Below, in pieces: positions 42,175 through 50,171 of a stretch of 62,406 bases of DNA. The notes under the pieces are model-generated. The model made no database searches, had not been told where the DNA came from, and saw only the letters and a program-made list of their open reading frames with translations. The translations under genes were made by a program, and so were the position numbers. Position 1 is the first letter of the stretch, and the number at the start of each line of letters is the position of its first letter. Source of the DNA: Pseudoflavonifractor capillosus (GTDB lineage: Bacteria > Bacillota > Clostridia > Oscillospirales > Oscillospiraceae); assembly GCF_016899775.1 (NCBI RefSeq), contig NZ_JACJJE010000017.1:1-62406 (forward strand). Reading direction: 5' to 3'.

Positions 42175-42370
42175 CCACAGAAAAGAATTTTATGCATGAA
42201 AATTTCCCCGATAATTCTCAGAGATTCGACGGGGTATGACGAAAAAACCGTCTCCCTCCCTCGAAACTAGGCGAAATGTGAGATATTTTTTCGACCAGTT
42301 TTTCTTCCTCTTTCCACAGGCACACTATATAATGTGGTCATGTGTTATAAAGGAGAGGAGAAAACGCTAC

Positions 42371-42640
42371 ATGATGGAAATTAAAATTGCATCCCGTACC
42401 TGCCCGGACGAGCTGGGCCGCTCCCGAACCTTTCACTATTCCCTTACGGTGGACACCGTGGAGTCGGGAGCTTTTTCCTGCGAAAACTACGGCGTAAAGA
42501 TCTCCGAAGATGACGGGGACACCGCTGCCGTCCCTGGAATCACCACCAGCGCTCTTCGGATCGACGAGCTGATGACCCTTCTGGTGGAGCACGGCGTGGG
42601 TCCCGCCTCTCTGCGGGATGTGGTGGACGACTGGCTGTAA
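42371..42640 (+). CDS. DUF6514-like small protein
   Basis: 89 residues from ATG at 42371 (AAGGAGAGGAG ends 10 nt upstream). MEIKIASRTCPDELGRSRTF, then SGAFSCENYGVKISE and a C-terminal LRDVVDDWL are conserved in a short Clostridial protein family I recall as DUF6514. No signal peptide or membrane span; function unknown. A TATAAT at 42328-42333 lacks a good -35 box, which hints at a non-housekeeping sigma factor or activator. Confidence 0.6.
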   Translation: MMEIKIASRTCPDELGRSRTFHYSLTVDTVESGAFSCENYGVKISEDDGDTAAVPGITTSALRIDELMTLLVEHGVGPASLRDVVDDWL

Positions 42641-42691
42641 TGTTTCTCTGGCCGCTTGGTTTTTCCCGCATGTGCCGGTCTCTCAGTTTTT

Positions 42692-42911
42692 CAGGCTGTC
42701 GAAAATGTCCTTGAACTTTTTCGACAGCCTGAAAAATGCCGTTACTTTTGTGCCGCACAGCGGCGCAAAAGTCCTCGCTCCGCTCGCCGGGAGCCTTGCA
42801 CAGCAGGGCCCCCGAGGCATTCAATCCCATTCGAGGCGGGCGGCTGCCCCCTCGAGCTCCCCCGCCCAAACCCAGACAGATTTTATCCCACAGAGCCTTT
42901 TCAGCAAGCTG
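42692..42911 (+). repeat. R1 element, copy 2 (MITE-like, 220 bp)
   Basis: It starts CAGGCTGTCGAAAATG, pairs with ACTTTTTCGACAGCCTG, shares the blocks TGCCGTTACTTTTG and CTCGAGCTCCCCCGCCC with the other copies, and ends TTCAGCAAGCTG. Its right end touches the oadA terminator. No left-hand hairpin duplicate is seen, so one flank was lost or never formed. It fills most of the 349 bp gap 42641-42989. Confidence 0.85.
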
Positions 42912-42952
42912 AAAAAAGCTGACCCATCCCAACGGGACGGGTCAGCTTTTTT
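42912..42952. terminator. bidirectional terminator, end of oadA
   Basis: GCTGACCCATCCC pairs with GGGACGGGTCAGC (one G-T) between A and T runs, 37 nt past the oadA stop on the minus strand. Confidence 0.85.
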
Positions 42953-42989
42953 ATTCTTTCTCTTATCTCAGCGCGGTTCAGGACGATAC

Positions 42990-44999
42990 TCAGCCCAGAA
43001 CCACCAGCAGATCATCGGTGTTGACGGTGGCTCCAGTGGCCACAGCGATGGACTTGACCGTGCCGTCCACAGGGGCAGACACCTCGATCTCCATCTTCAT
43101 GGCCTCCAGCACGATGAGCACGTCGCCCGCCTTCACGGACTGGCCCACAGAGCACTCCACCTTGAAGATGCTGCCGGGCATGGGGCTGTTCACCGCAGTC
43201 TCACCGGCGGCGGGAGCCGCAGCCGCAGGAGCGGGAGCGGGCGCAGCGGCGGGAGCCGGCGCGGGGGCGGGAGCAGCCGGGGCCGCAGCGGGCGCGGGTG
43301 CAGGGGCGGGAGCCGGTGCGGGGGCCGCGACGGGAGCGGCCACAGGAGCGGCAGCCACGGGGGCGGCGGGGCCGTCCGCCTTAGCCACAGAGACCTGGAA
43401 GGGCTTGCCGTCAATGGTCACGGTGAAGGAGCCGGTCAGGTCCTCACGCTTGCCCATCTTCAGGTAGGCAGGCTGATAAGAGGCGGCGAACTGGGGAATG
43501 GGACGGCTGGTGTAGCCGGGCACCGCGGGGGCGGGCACCTCGGTGTAGTACACGTGGCCCTGCCAGGCGGGGATGGGAGCCATATCCTCCAGCTTGGGGG
43601 CGGGAGCAGCTTCCTTCTTGGGCTCCGCCTTCTTGGCCTCCTCCTTGGGCGGGAAGCCGGCCTCGCGGTCCTTGAAGAAGGCCATGGCCACCTGGGGGAA
43701 GGCGATGTAGCTCAGCACGTCCTCGTCGCTCTTGGCGGTGGCGCCCAGCTCCTTCTTGGTCTTCTCAAACTCGGGCTCCAGGGAGTCGGCATAGCGGCCC
43801 TTCACCACGGGGGTGTCGCCCAGGATCTTCTTCTGAATGTCGGGGTCGATGGGGGCGGGAGTACGGCCGTACTCGCCGCGGCAGTAGGCTTTGATCTCCT
43901 TGCCCACCACCTTGTAGCGCTCGCCGGCCAGCACATTCTGCACGGCCTGAGAGCCCACCATCTGGCTGGTGGGGGTGACCAGAGGAGGATAGCCCAGGTC
44001 GGCGCGGACCTTGGGGGTCTCGGCCAGGGCATCGTCCAGCTTGTCCATGGCGTTCATCATCTTCAGCTGGGAGATCAGGTTGGACAGCATGCCGCCGGGG
44101 ATCTGATAGTTCAGGCACTGGGTGTCGGTGGACATGGAGATGGGGTCCAGGGTGCCGTCGGCTAGGAAGTCGGCCCGGACGCCCTTGAAGAAGTCGGCCA
44201 TCTCCACCAGCACCTTGTCGTCCAGATCCACCTGGTAGCCCAGCTGGCGCAGGGCGTAGGCCAGGGTCTCGGTGGCGGGCTGGGAGGTGCCGCCGGAGAA
44301 GGGGGAGATGGCGGTGTCGATCACGTCGGCGCCGGCCTCCACCGCCTTCAGGTCAGTCATGAAGGCCAGACCGGTGGTGCAGTGGGTGTGGATGACCAGA
44401 GGCAGCTCGGGCACCGCGTCCTTGATGGCGGAGACCAGATCATAGGCGTCCTTGGGCCCCATGATGCCGGCCATATCCTTGATGCAGATGGACTGCACGC
44501 CCATGCTCTTCAGGTCCTTGACCATCTGGACGTTCTTCTCCAGGGTGTGGACCGGGCTGGTGGTGAAGCAGATGGTGCCGGAGGCGTGGGCGCCCTGCTT
44601 GTTGGCCTCGTCAATGGCCACCTCCAGATTGCGCACATCGTTGAGGGCGTCAAAAATCCGGATGATGTCGATGCCGTTCTTCACGGAGTACTCCACAAAC
44701 TTGCGCACCACGTCGTCGGGATAGTGCTTATAGCCCAGGATGTTCTGGCCGCGGAGCAGCATCTGCAGCTTGGTGTTGGGCATCTTGGCGCGGATCTTGC
44801 GCAGCCGCTCCCAGGGGTCCTCCCGCAGATAGCGCAGGCATACGTCAAAGGTGGCGCCGCCCCACACCTCGGCGGAGTAGAAGCCGGCCTTATCCATGGT
44901 CTCCAGGATGGGCTCAAACTTGCTGTAGGGGAGGCGGGTTGCGATCAGCGACTGGTTCGCGTCGCGCAGCACCGTCTCCGTAAACTGTACCTTTCTCAT
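42990..44999 (-). CDS. oadA: oxaloacetate decarboxylase alpha subunit (biotin carboxyltransferase)
   Basis: 669 residues. The N-terminal TIM barrel transfers the carboxyl group of oxaloacetate to biotin: FTETVLRDANQSLIATRL (metal Asp), YSAEVWGGATFDVC, CIKDMAGIMGP and VIHTHCTTGLA (metal His pair). A long Ala-Pro-rich linker (~545-595) precedes a biotinyl domain with EAMKMEIEVSAP (biotin Lys). OadB then decarboxylates carboxybiotin and pumps Na+. OadB/OadG are 12 kb away. Pyruvate carboxylase subunit B is the main alternative, but no biotin carboxylase gene is here. Confidence 0.88.
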   Translation of the reverse strand: MRKVQFTETVLRDANQSLIATRLPYSKFEPILETMDKAGFYSAEVWGGATFDVCLRYLREDPWERLRKIRAKMPNTKLQMLLRGQNILGYKHYPDDVVRKFVEYSVKNGIDIIRIFDALNDVRNLEVAIDEANKQGAHASGTICFTTSPVHTLEKNVQMVKDLKSMGVQSICIKDMAGIMGPKDAYDLVSAIKDAVPELPLVIHTHCTTGLAFMTDLKAVEAGADVIDTAISPFSGGTSQPATETLAYALRQLGYQVDLDDKVLVEMADFFKGVRADFLADGTLDPISMSTDTQCLNYQIPGGMLSNLISQLKMMNAMDKLDDALAETPKVRADLGYPPLVTPTSQMVGSQAVQNVLAGERYKVVGKEIKAYCRGEYGRTPAPIDPDIQKKILGDTPVVKGRYADSLEPEFEKTKKELGATAKSDEDVLSYIAFPQVAMAFFKDREAGFPPKEEAKKAEPKKEAAPAPKLEDMAPIPAWQGHVYYTEVPAPAVPGYTSRPIPQFAASYQPAYLKMGKREDLTGSFTVTIDGKPFQVSVAKADGPAAPVAAAPVAAPVAAPAPAPAPAPAPAAAPAAPAPAPAPAAAPAPAPAAAAPAAGETAVNSPMPGSIFKVECSVGQSVKAGDVLIVLEAMKMEIEVSAPVDGTVKSIAVATGATVNTDDLLVVLG

Positions 45000-45112
45000 G
45001 TTGAATCGACCTCCAAATACTCTTTGGTATTCTCAATTCGGATCTGCCTTCTCACTCAGCATTCCGCTCTGTGGCGCCGGCCCCAAGCTCGCCGGAAAAC
45101 TCACTGGTATCT

Positions 45113-45141
45113 ATTTTAGTATATCTTCCGCCGCAACGCAA
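45113..45141 (-). promoter_or_regulatory. promoter of oadA
   Basis: TTGCGT (45141-45136) and TAAAAT (45118-45113), spacing 17, about 110 nt before the oadA ATG (GGAGGT nine nt upstream). Confidence 0.68.
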
Positions 45142-45183
45142 CCCCTTAAGTGGAAAACCTTACAATTTTCCCGGGGCAAAATA

Positions 45184-45225
45184 GAAAAACACCGCGGTCA
45201 GCCGGGAAGAAAGCTGCCGCGGTGT
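45184..45225 (-). terminator. terminator of the small-protein operon
   Basis: ACACCGCGGCAGC pairs with GCTGACCGCGGTGT (one bulge) and is followed by TTTTC on the minus strand. Confidence 0.75.
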
Positions 45226-45260
45226 CTATATGTCCAGAACTGCAGTGCCGGGACTGTTCG

Positions 45261-45392
45261 TCACCGCTCGCTGCATGTATGGTCCTCCATGTAGCCGTAG
45301 TAGGACTCCTCGCCGAAGATCAGATCGTCGATGTCCCGGTCCTCCCGAACACGGCTCCAGATATTGTTGGGCTCACGCTTCACCATTGTCAT
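45261..45392 (-). CDS. 43-residue acidic small protein, unknown
   Basis: ATG at 45392 with GGAGGTG six nt upstream. It reads MTMVKREPNNIWSRVRED and continues through IDDLIFGEESYYGYMED to a Cys-containing end. It is highly charged, soluble, and has its own terminator 36 nt on. The strong ribosome site, promoter and terminator make it a likely real gene. I do not recognise the family. Confidence 0.5.
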   Translation of the reverse strand: MTMVKREPNNIWSRVREDRDIDDLIFGEESYYGYMEDHTCSER

Positions 45393-45500
45393 GCTTCTCA
45401 CCTCCTCCTTTCTGTCTTTTGGGTATAAAAATACCACCGCCGCCTACCGCAAACGATGGAACAAAGTTTTGAGTTCGTATGAGCCTGTGGGAATTCACTC

Positions 45501-45575
45501 TTACGCACACACCAATGCTCCAGCACGTCCGCTCTGGTCCTTCTGGGCCGCCTGCTTCTCCATCTGCTGAGCCAT
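45501..45575 (-). CDS. possible 24-residue leader peptide
   Basis: ATG at 45575, GGAG nine nt upstream, encodes MAQQMEKQAAQKDQSGRAG and five more residues. It is the first ORF after a strong promoter, 108 nt upstream of the 43-residue gene. It may be a small protein or a regulatory leader; evidence is position and ribosome site only. Confidence 0.3.
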   Translation of the reverse strand: MAQQMEKQAAQKDQSGRAGALVCA

Positions 45576-45655
45576 TGGTCTTCACTCCATTCTCTCGTGG
45601 TAGCGTTTTTCGCCCGCACGCCGGGGCGCGTCCATTTCCTGTTTGGACATTCGTT

Positions 45656-45685
45656 ATTGTAAACCCAAACCTGTCATTTTGTCAA
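45656..45685 (-). promoter_or_regulatory. strong promoter of the small-protein operon
   Basis: TTGACA (45685-45680) and TACAAT (45661-45656), spacing 18, on the minus strand in AT-rich DNA. Confidence 0.75.
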
Positions 45686-45747
45686 GCGCTTTTTCGAAAT
45701 TTTGCAAAACATTTTTCTTATTCCTGCAAAACGCCACATCTTGCGCT

Positions 45748-45788
45748 CAAAAAGGCGGGGACCAGGCATCTAAAAATACGCCTGGTCC
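45748..45788 (-). terminator. terminator of the wall-glycan operon
   Basis: GGACCAGGC pairs with GCCTGGTCC and CCGCCTTTTTG follows, 14 nt past the csaB-fusion stop. Confidence 0.7.
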
Positions 45789-45802
45789 TTCCGCATCCGT
45801 CA

Positions 45803-48025
45803 TCAGGTTTTTTTTGTGGCGGAACCCTCCAGCAGCTGGAGCAGCAGTTCCTCGTTTCTCAGCGCCGCCTGGGCCAGGGCCTGGGACTTGTCCCGGAGGC
45901 GGGAGAGAACCACGTCGTAGTCCGCCATCAGGCGGTCGGCGCAGGCAATGGCCTCCCGGGCGTCAAAGCGCTCCACATGGCCGGCGGAGGGCAGCTCCAG
46001 TTCCTGGAGGTAGCTCTCCACCTTGGGGTCGTACACCAGCCCCAGGCAGGGCACCGCCATCCGGGCAGCAAAAATCAGGGTGTGCAGGCGCATGGCCACA
46101 CACAGCCGGGCCTGTCCCAGCACCGCCATCAGCTCCTGAGGGGTGCAGGACTCCTCCAACAGATAGGAGGGCTCCTCCATGGCCTGGCGCACCTGCTGGG
46201 TGGCAGCCCGGTCGTGGCCGGGCTGCATCATCAGAAACAGAATCTCCATGCCGTAGGCCCGGCGCAGGTGGTCGCACAGGGCGGCCAGTTGCCGGGGAAA
46301 CTCCCCCGTCCCCGGCCAGTCCCGCACGGAAACCGCCGCGAAGGGGACCCCCTGGAGCAGCCGGGCTGTCTCCAGCAGCTCCTGTCCCCGCTTCTCTGGG
46401 GCGGGAGGCAGATTGAACACCGGGTCCGCCGTCACATACAGGTCGGAGCGGCCCACCCCCATATCCTGGAGTTCTTTGGCAGAACTGCGGTCCCGGAGGG
46501 TGACCAGAGCCGCCCGCTCCACCGCCTTTTTCACCCGGCGGCGGTTGGCCGGCTTGCTCACCGGACCGATGCCGTTGGCGTAGAGCATCACCGGCTTGTG
46601 GAACCGCTCCGCCAGCCGGATGATGGACAGATAGTACAGAAGGGACCGGGTGGAGGTCCGGTCCTGCAGGAGGCTCCCCCCTCCGGACAGGAGCGCGTCA
46701 CACCGGCGCAGGGCCCGCAGAACCTTCCACACCTGGAACCGTGGCACCGCATCCAGGCCGTACAGCCGCTCGGTCAGCGCCGGGTCGTTGGACAGGACGG
46801 TGATGGAGATATCCTCGCTGGCGGCCACAATTCCCTCCTGAATGGACTGGAGGATGGCGTCGTCTCCCGCGTTGGAGAAGCCGTAGTAGCCGCTCATCAC
46901 CACATTATAGCGGCGCCGGCGCACCTGGTCGTACACCTTCAGGCAGTCCCCCGCCATCCGGCGCACCGAGTAGAAATCAAAGATCACCTGGCGGCCGTAC
47001 TCCCCCAGCTCCGCCTTCTTCTCCGGCGGGAGGGCCAGGGCGGCCAGCACATCCTCCCGCAGCCGCTCCGGGGTGGACATGGGCAGACCCCGGCAGCAGA
47101 AATTGCCCGCCTGGGCCTCCTCCAGCTTGTCCGGGCCGAAGAGCCCCTGATAGCCCTCATTGCCCGCCACAATGACCGGCTTGGCCGCCGACATGGCCTC
47201 CAGGGCGGACCGGGACACCCCCACAAACAGGTCCCCCGCCGCCACAATCTCGTTGATGTCGGTGCGGGGGCCGGTCATCACCACGCAGGTGCGGCCCAGG
47301 TCGGCGTTCACCTGGTCGGCCTGGGCCTTGATCTCGTCAAAGACATTGCCCCCGCCGGTGATGATGAGCTGGATGCCGGGCACAGCCCGGTCCAGATCCT
47401 TGGCAATCTGCACCAGCTGGCGGGCCACCAGGGCCCGGTCCTCGTCCATCCGGCTCACATAGGAGATCACCGGCTTTTGGGGATCCAGACCCAGCTCGGC
47501 CATCACCCTGTCCCGGGATATCTCCGGGGAGAACTTGTTGGTGTCGATGCCGTTGACGGTGACGGTGATGTGCTCCTCCGGCACCCCGTACTCCCGCATC
47601 AGATAGGCCTTGATATCTTCGGACACAGCCACCGTCCGCTGCCCCCAGTTGGTGAGGTAGCGGAGCATCCCCCGGGTCTCAAAGACCCAGTGGGCGGTGG
47701 TGACAAATGGGAAATGCATGGTGGCGTGAAGCGTGCCGCACAGAAAGGCGGGGATGCGGGCGTGGGCGTGGACCACATCCGGCTTCTCCTTTTGGATGAT
47801 CTCCTTGAGGAGCTTCCGGGAGCGGCGCATATACCTTACGTTCCGCCGGTGCATGGGGACCGAGTAGTGGCGGATGCCCGCCGCCTTGATCTCGGGCACG
47901 TACACTCCCCCGTTGGAGGCGATGGCCACGTCATGGCCCTCCGCTTTCAGCTCCTTGGCCAGCTCCACGATGTGGGTCTCCGCTCCGCCGATATCCAGGC
48001 CCATGGTGGCCATTAAAATCTTCAC
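45803..48025 (-). CDS. csaB: GT4 glycosyltransferase fused to CsaB polysaccharide pyruvyl transferase
   Basis: 740 residues. Residues 1-~370 are a GT4 glycosyltransferase (MGLDIGGAETHIVELAKEL, VVHAHARIPAF, then SRSALEAMSAAKPVIVAG, although the usual Glu-x7-Glu is atypical). Residues ~373-740 are CsaB: GYYGFSNAGDDAILQSI at the start and AMRLHTLIFAARMAVPCLGLVYDP near the end. CsaB adds ketal pyruvate to a cell wall polysaccharide, the ligand of SLH domains. In most Firmicutes the two enzymes are separate; here one chain could add a sugar and pyruvylate it. Last gene of a six-gene coupled operon. Confidence 0.88.
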   Translation of the reverse strand: MKILMATMGLDIGGAETHIVELAKELKAEGHDVAIASNGGVYVPEIKAAGIRHYSVPMHRRNVRYMRRSRKLLKEIIQKEKPDVVHAHARIPAFLCGTLHATMHFPFVTTAHWVFETRGMLRYLTNWGQRTVAVSEDIKAYLMREYGVPEEHITVTVNGIDTNKFSPEISRDRVMAELGLDPQKPVISYVSRMDEDRALVARQLVQIAKDLDRAVPGIQLIITGGGNVFDEIKAQADQVNADLGRTCVVMTGPRTDINEIVAAGDLFVGVSRSALEAMSAAKPVIVAGNEGYQGLFGPDKLEEAQAGNFCCRGLPMSTPERLREDVLAALALPPEKKAELGEYGRQVIFDFYSVRRMAGDCLKVYDQVRRRRYNVVMSGYYGFSNAGDDAILQSIQEGIVAASEDISITVLSNDPALTERLYGLDAVPRFQVWKVLRALRRCDALLSGGGSLLQDRTSTRSLLYYLSIIRLAERFHKPVMLYANGIGPVSKPANRRRVKKAVERAALVTLRDRSSAKELQDMGVGRSDLYVTADPVFNLPPAPEKRGQELLETARLLQGVPFAAVSVRDWPGTGEFPRQLAALCDHLRRAYGMEILFLMMQPGHDRAATQQVRQAMEEPSYLLEESCTPQELMAVLGQARLCVAMRLHTLIFAARMAVPCLGLVYDPKVESYLQELELPSAGHVERFDAREAIACADRLMADYDVVLSRLRDKSQALAQAALRNEELLLQLLEGSATKKT

Positions 48026-48038
48026 GGATGCTTCCCCC

Positions 48039-48557
48039 TCACTGGGCCGAATCCGCTCCCTGGACCTGGATGTCCGTCACCATCCCCAGGAAGTAGGCGT
48101 ACTTGGTGTTGAAGTTCCGGTGGGAGTTGACGCCCAGGTCGTAGATCCGGTTCAGGGCCACCGAGCCGTCCGAACCGATCAGAGCGTCCCCCTCAATGGT
48201 CAGCAGGATATCATAGTATCCCTCCGCCGGCACATAGGCCACGGTGCCGTCGTCCAGCTCCCCCTGCTCCGTACCGGAGCTGACCTCAATGTCTACAATC
48301 GTTCCCAGGGAGCCGCCGGTGCTGCGCTCCTTGTCGAACAACTCATCCCCGATCTGAATGGCGGAGAGCATGTACTCCGGCTGGTTGTTCAGCTTCATCT
48401 GATAAACTACCTTGGTGGTGGTCACGCTGGTACCCGTCTGGGGCATCTGAGTCTTTACATAGATGGCCAGAGCCAGTACGGCCACCACCAGAATTACGAT
48501 CACATCAATAATGCTGATCTTGCCGAACAGGCGGCCGTCACGATCCAGAATTTTCAT
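48039..48557 (-). CDS. DUF4330 membrane-anchored protein B
   Basis: 172 residues with one N-terminal membrane helix (ISIIDVIVILVVAVLALAIY) preceded by MKILDRDGRLFGK, a DUF4330 mark, then a beta-rich exported domain. It overlaps its DUF4330 neighbour by 4 nt. The family is found in surface-glycan loci of Firmicutes and Cyanobacteria; its role is unknown. A link to polymer export or length is inference. Confidence 0.78.
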   Translation of the reverse strand: MKILDRDGRLFGKISIIDVIVILVVAVLALAIYVKTQMPQTGTSVTTTKVVYQMKLNNQPEYMLSAIQIGDELFDKERSTGGSLGTIVDIEVSSGTEQGELDDGTVAYVPAEGYYDILLTIEGDALIGSDGSVALNRIYDLGVNSHRNFNTKYAYFLGMVTDIQVQGADSAQ

Positions 48558-49054
48558 CCTTCCGCCTCCCTCACAATCTCCGTCACCGGGCCGCTGCCCA
48601 TGTAGCCGGGCCCGCGGACATAGGTGGTCTGTCCCACCCGGAAATCATAGCCCCCGTCCAGCAGGAGGGCCTCTCCGCTGTCGGTACAGGTGCTCTCCAC
48701 GGTGACATATACATCCTCAAAGCCCTCCAGCACCGCGTCCACATAGGTGCGGGACTCCTGATCCAGCACCTGAACCACGGCGGGCTCCGCCCGCACGGAC
48801 ACCACGCTGCCCATCTGATAGTTTTTCACCGTGTCTACCAGGGGGTCGCCGGGCTGGATCAGCTCGCTGCTCCCCTCAGTCATACTTTGAAACATTATGG
48901 TGTACTGCACCGTCTGGGAGGTGGAGGCCGTCTCCCCTCCCCCGGACCGAAGGCCAAACCAGGCCACCGCTGCGCCCACCGCCAGAACCACCACCAGTAT
49001 GATGGCATCGAACAGGTTCAGGCGCAGGCGGAATTTATGGTTATTTTGTTCCAT
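48554..49054 (-). CDS. DUF4330 membrane-anchored protein A
   Basis: 166 residues, the same plan: a cytosolic start (MEQNNHKFRLRLNLFDA), one membrane helix (IILVVVLAVGAAVAWFGL) and an exported domain (~45-166). It overlaps the GT4 gene by 14 nt. The pair of diverged paralogs suggests a two-subunit exported assembly, which is inference. Confidence 0.75.
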   Translation of the reverse strand: MEQNNHKFRLRLNLFDAIILVVVLAVGAAVAWFGLRSGGGETASTSQTVQYTIMFQSMTEGSSELIQPGDPLVDTVKNYQMGSVVSVRAEPAVVQVLDQESRTYVDAVLEGFEDVYVTVESTCTDSGEALLLDGGYDFRVGQTTYVRGPGYMGSGPVTEIVREAEG

Positions 49055-50171
49055 GGGGCACTCCTTTCAGCACGTCAAGATATACTTGCTCCACATTTTT
49101 GGCAAAAATTTCTCCGGTAAACCGGCTCTGGAAAATCTCTCTAGCCCGGCAGCCCATCTGTTTCCGCTCTTCCGGGTGGTCCATCAGGCGGGCTATGCAC
49201 CCGGCCAGAGCCTCGCTGTCCCGGCTGGGAAAGATCAGGCCGTTGTCCCCATCTTTCACCAGCCACGGATTTCCTCCGTAGTCGCTGACGATGGAGGGCA
49301 GCGCCAGACTCATGCCCTCCAGAAGGGCCATGCTGGTGGCCTCAGTACCATAGGAGGCGTTAAGCTGCACGTCCAGAATTGACAGCAGTCCAGCCACATC
49401 CGACCGGAACCCCAGCAGGGTCATCTCGTCCTCCACCCCCTGCTCCACCACGATCTCCCGCAGCCGCGCCTCAAAAGCGCCGGTGCCGGCCACCAGGATT
49501 CGGAACTTCCGACCCTGACTCTTTAAAATGTGGGCGGCCTGGGCCAGGTAGACGTGGCCCTTATACTCCTCCACCCGGGCTAGGATACCCAAAGTGAAGG
49601 TGTCCTCTCCCAGCCCCAGCGAGGCGCGCAGGGCGGCCTGTTCCTCCGGGGAAGTGGGTTTCAGGGGAGCCACTCCATTCATTACAATGGTAATCTTTTT
49701 GGGTGAAATTCCCCCATCCGTCAAATTCTCTGCCGTAGCGGGGCTGACGGCGATGATTCGGTCGGCGTAGTGCTCGTTGACCAGCTTGTTCACCCACCGG
49801 CCTGGGGGATAGCGCAGCTTGGCGGGCACTGGGAACGCGGAGTGGCGGCTGTACACCACCGGCACATGGCACCTCCGGGCCGCGATGCGCCCGGAGAGGG
49901 CCCCATGGGTGTGGACCAGGTCCGGTTTCTCCCGGCGGATGAGCTCCTCCAACACCCGCACGTCGGCACGACTGTAGGAGCGGTCGGCAATTCCGTCCAC
50001 CTGGAACACCTTGGCCCCCGCCTCCTCCAAGGGGGGCACCAGCAAACTGCCCCGAGGCACAGCCACCCAAGTCTCAAACCGGCTGCGGTCTGTATAGCGG
50101 AGATAATTGAGAATGACCCGCCCGGCTCCGCCGATGTTTGTATCGCTGATGATGTTCATTACTCGGATCAC
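49041..50171 (-). CDS. GT4 family glycosyltransferase
   Basis: 376 residues. ISDTNIGGAGRVILNYLRY and HTHGALSGRIAARR are the acceptor-side motifs; VIMNGVAP-like TIVMNGVAPL and NASYGTEATSMALLEGMSLA (Glu-x7-Glu type site) are donor-side. It transfers a sugar to a lipid-linked or polymer acceptor at the cytosolic membrane face; donor unknown. It overlaps the ligase gene by 4 nt and the DUF4330 gene by 14 nt. Confidence 0.85.
   Translation of the reverse strand: MIRVMNIISDTNIGGAGRVILNYLRYTDRSRFETWVAVPRGSLLVPPLEEAGAKVFQVDGIADRSYSRADVRVLEELIRREKPDLVHTHGALSGRIAARRCHVPVVYSRHSAFPVPAKLRYPPGRWVNKLVNEHYADRIIAVSPATAENLTDGGISPKKITIVMNGVAPLKPTSPEEQAALRASLGLGEDTFTLGILARVEEYKGHVYLAQAAHILKSQGRKFRILVAGTGAFEARLREIVVEQGVEDEMTLLGFRSDVAGLLSILDVQLNASYGTEATSMALLEGMSLALPSIVSDYGGNPWLVKDGDNGLIFPSRDSEALAGCIARLMDHPEERKQMGCRAREIFQSRFTGEIFAKNVEQVYLDVLKGVPHGTK

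Noticed and set aside
42618-44165. A plus-strand frame with Gly/Ser-rich repeats
   Set aside because: It crosses R1 copy 2 and the antisense of the Ala-Pro linker of oadA, which explains the repeats.
42990-44999. Pyruvate carboxylase subunit B
   Set aside because: Not fully excluded, but no biotin carboxylase (PycA/AccC) gene is present and OadB/OadG are in the window.
45398-45619. A 73-codon Arg/Trp-rich minus-strand ORF
   Set aside because: It overlaps the better supported 24-codon ORF, lacks an SD and has shadow-like composition.
45479-48016. An 845-codon plus-strand frame
   Set aside because: Antisense to the GT4-CsaB fusion and the small-protein operon; no start signal.
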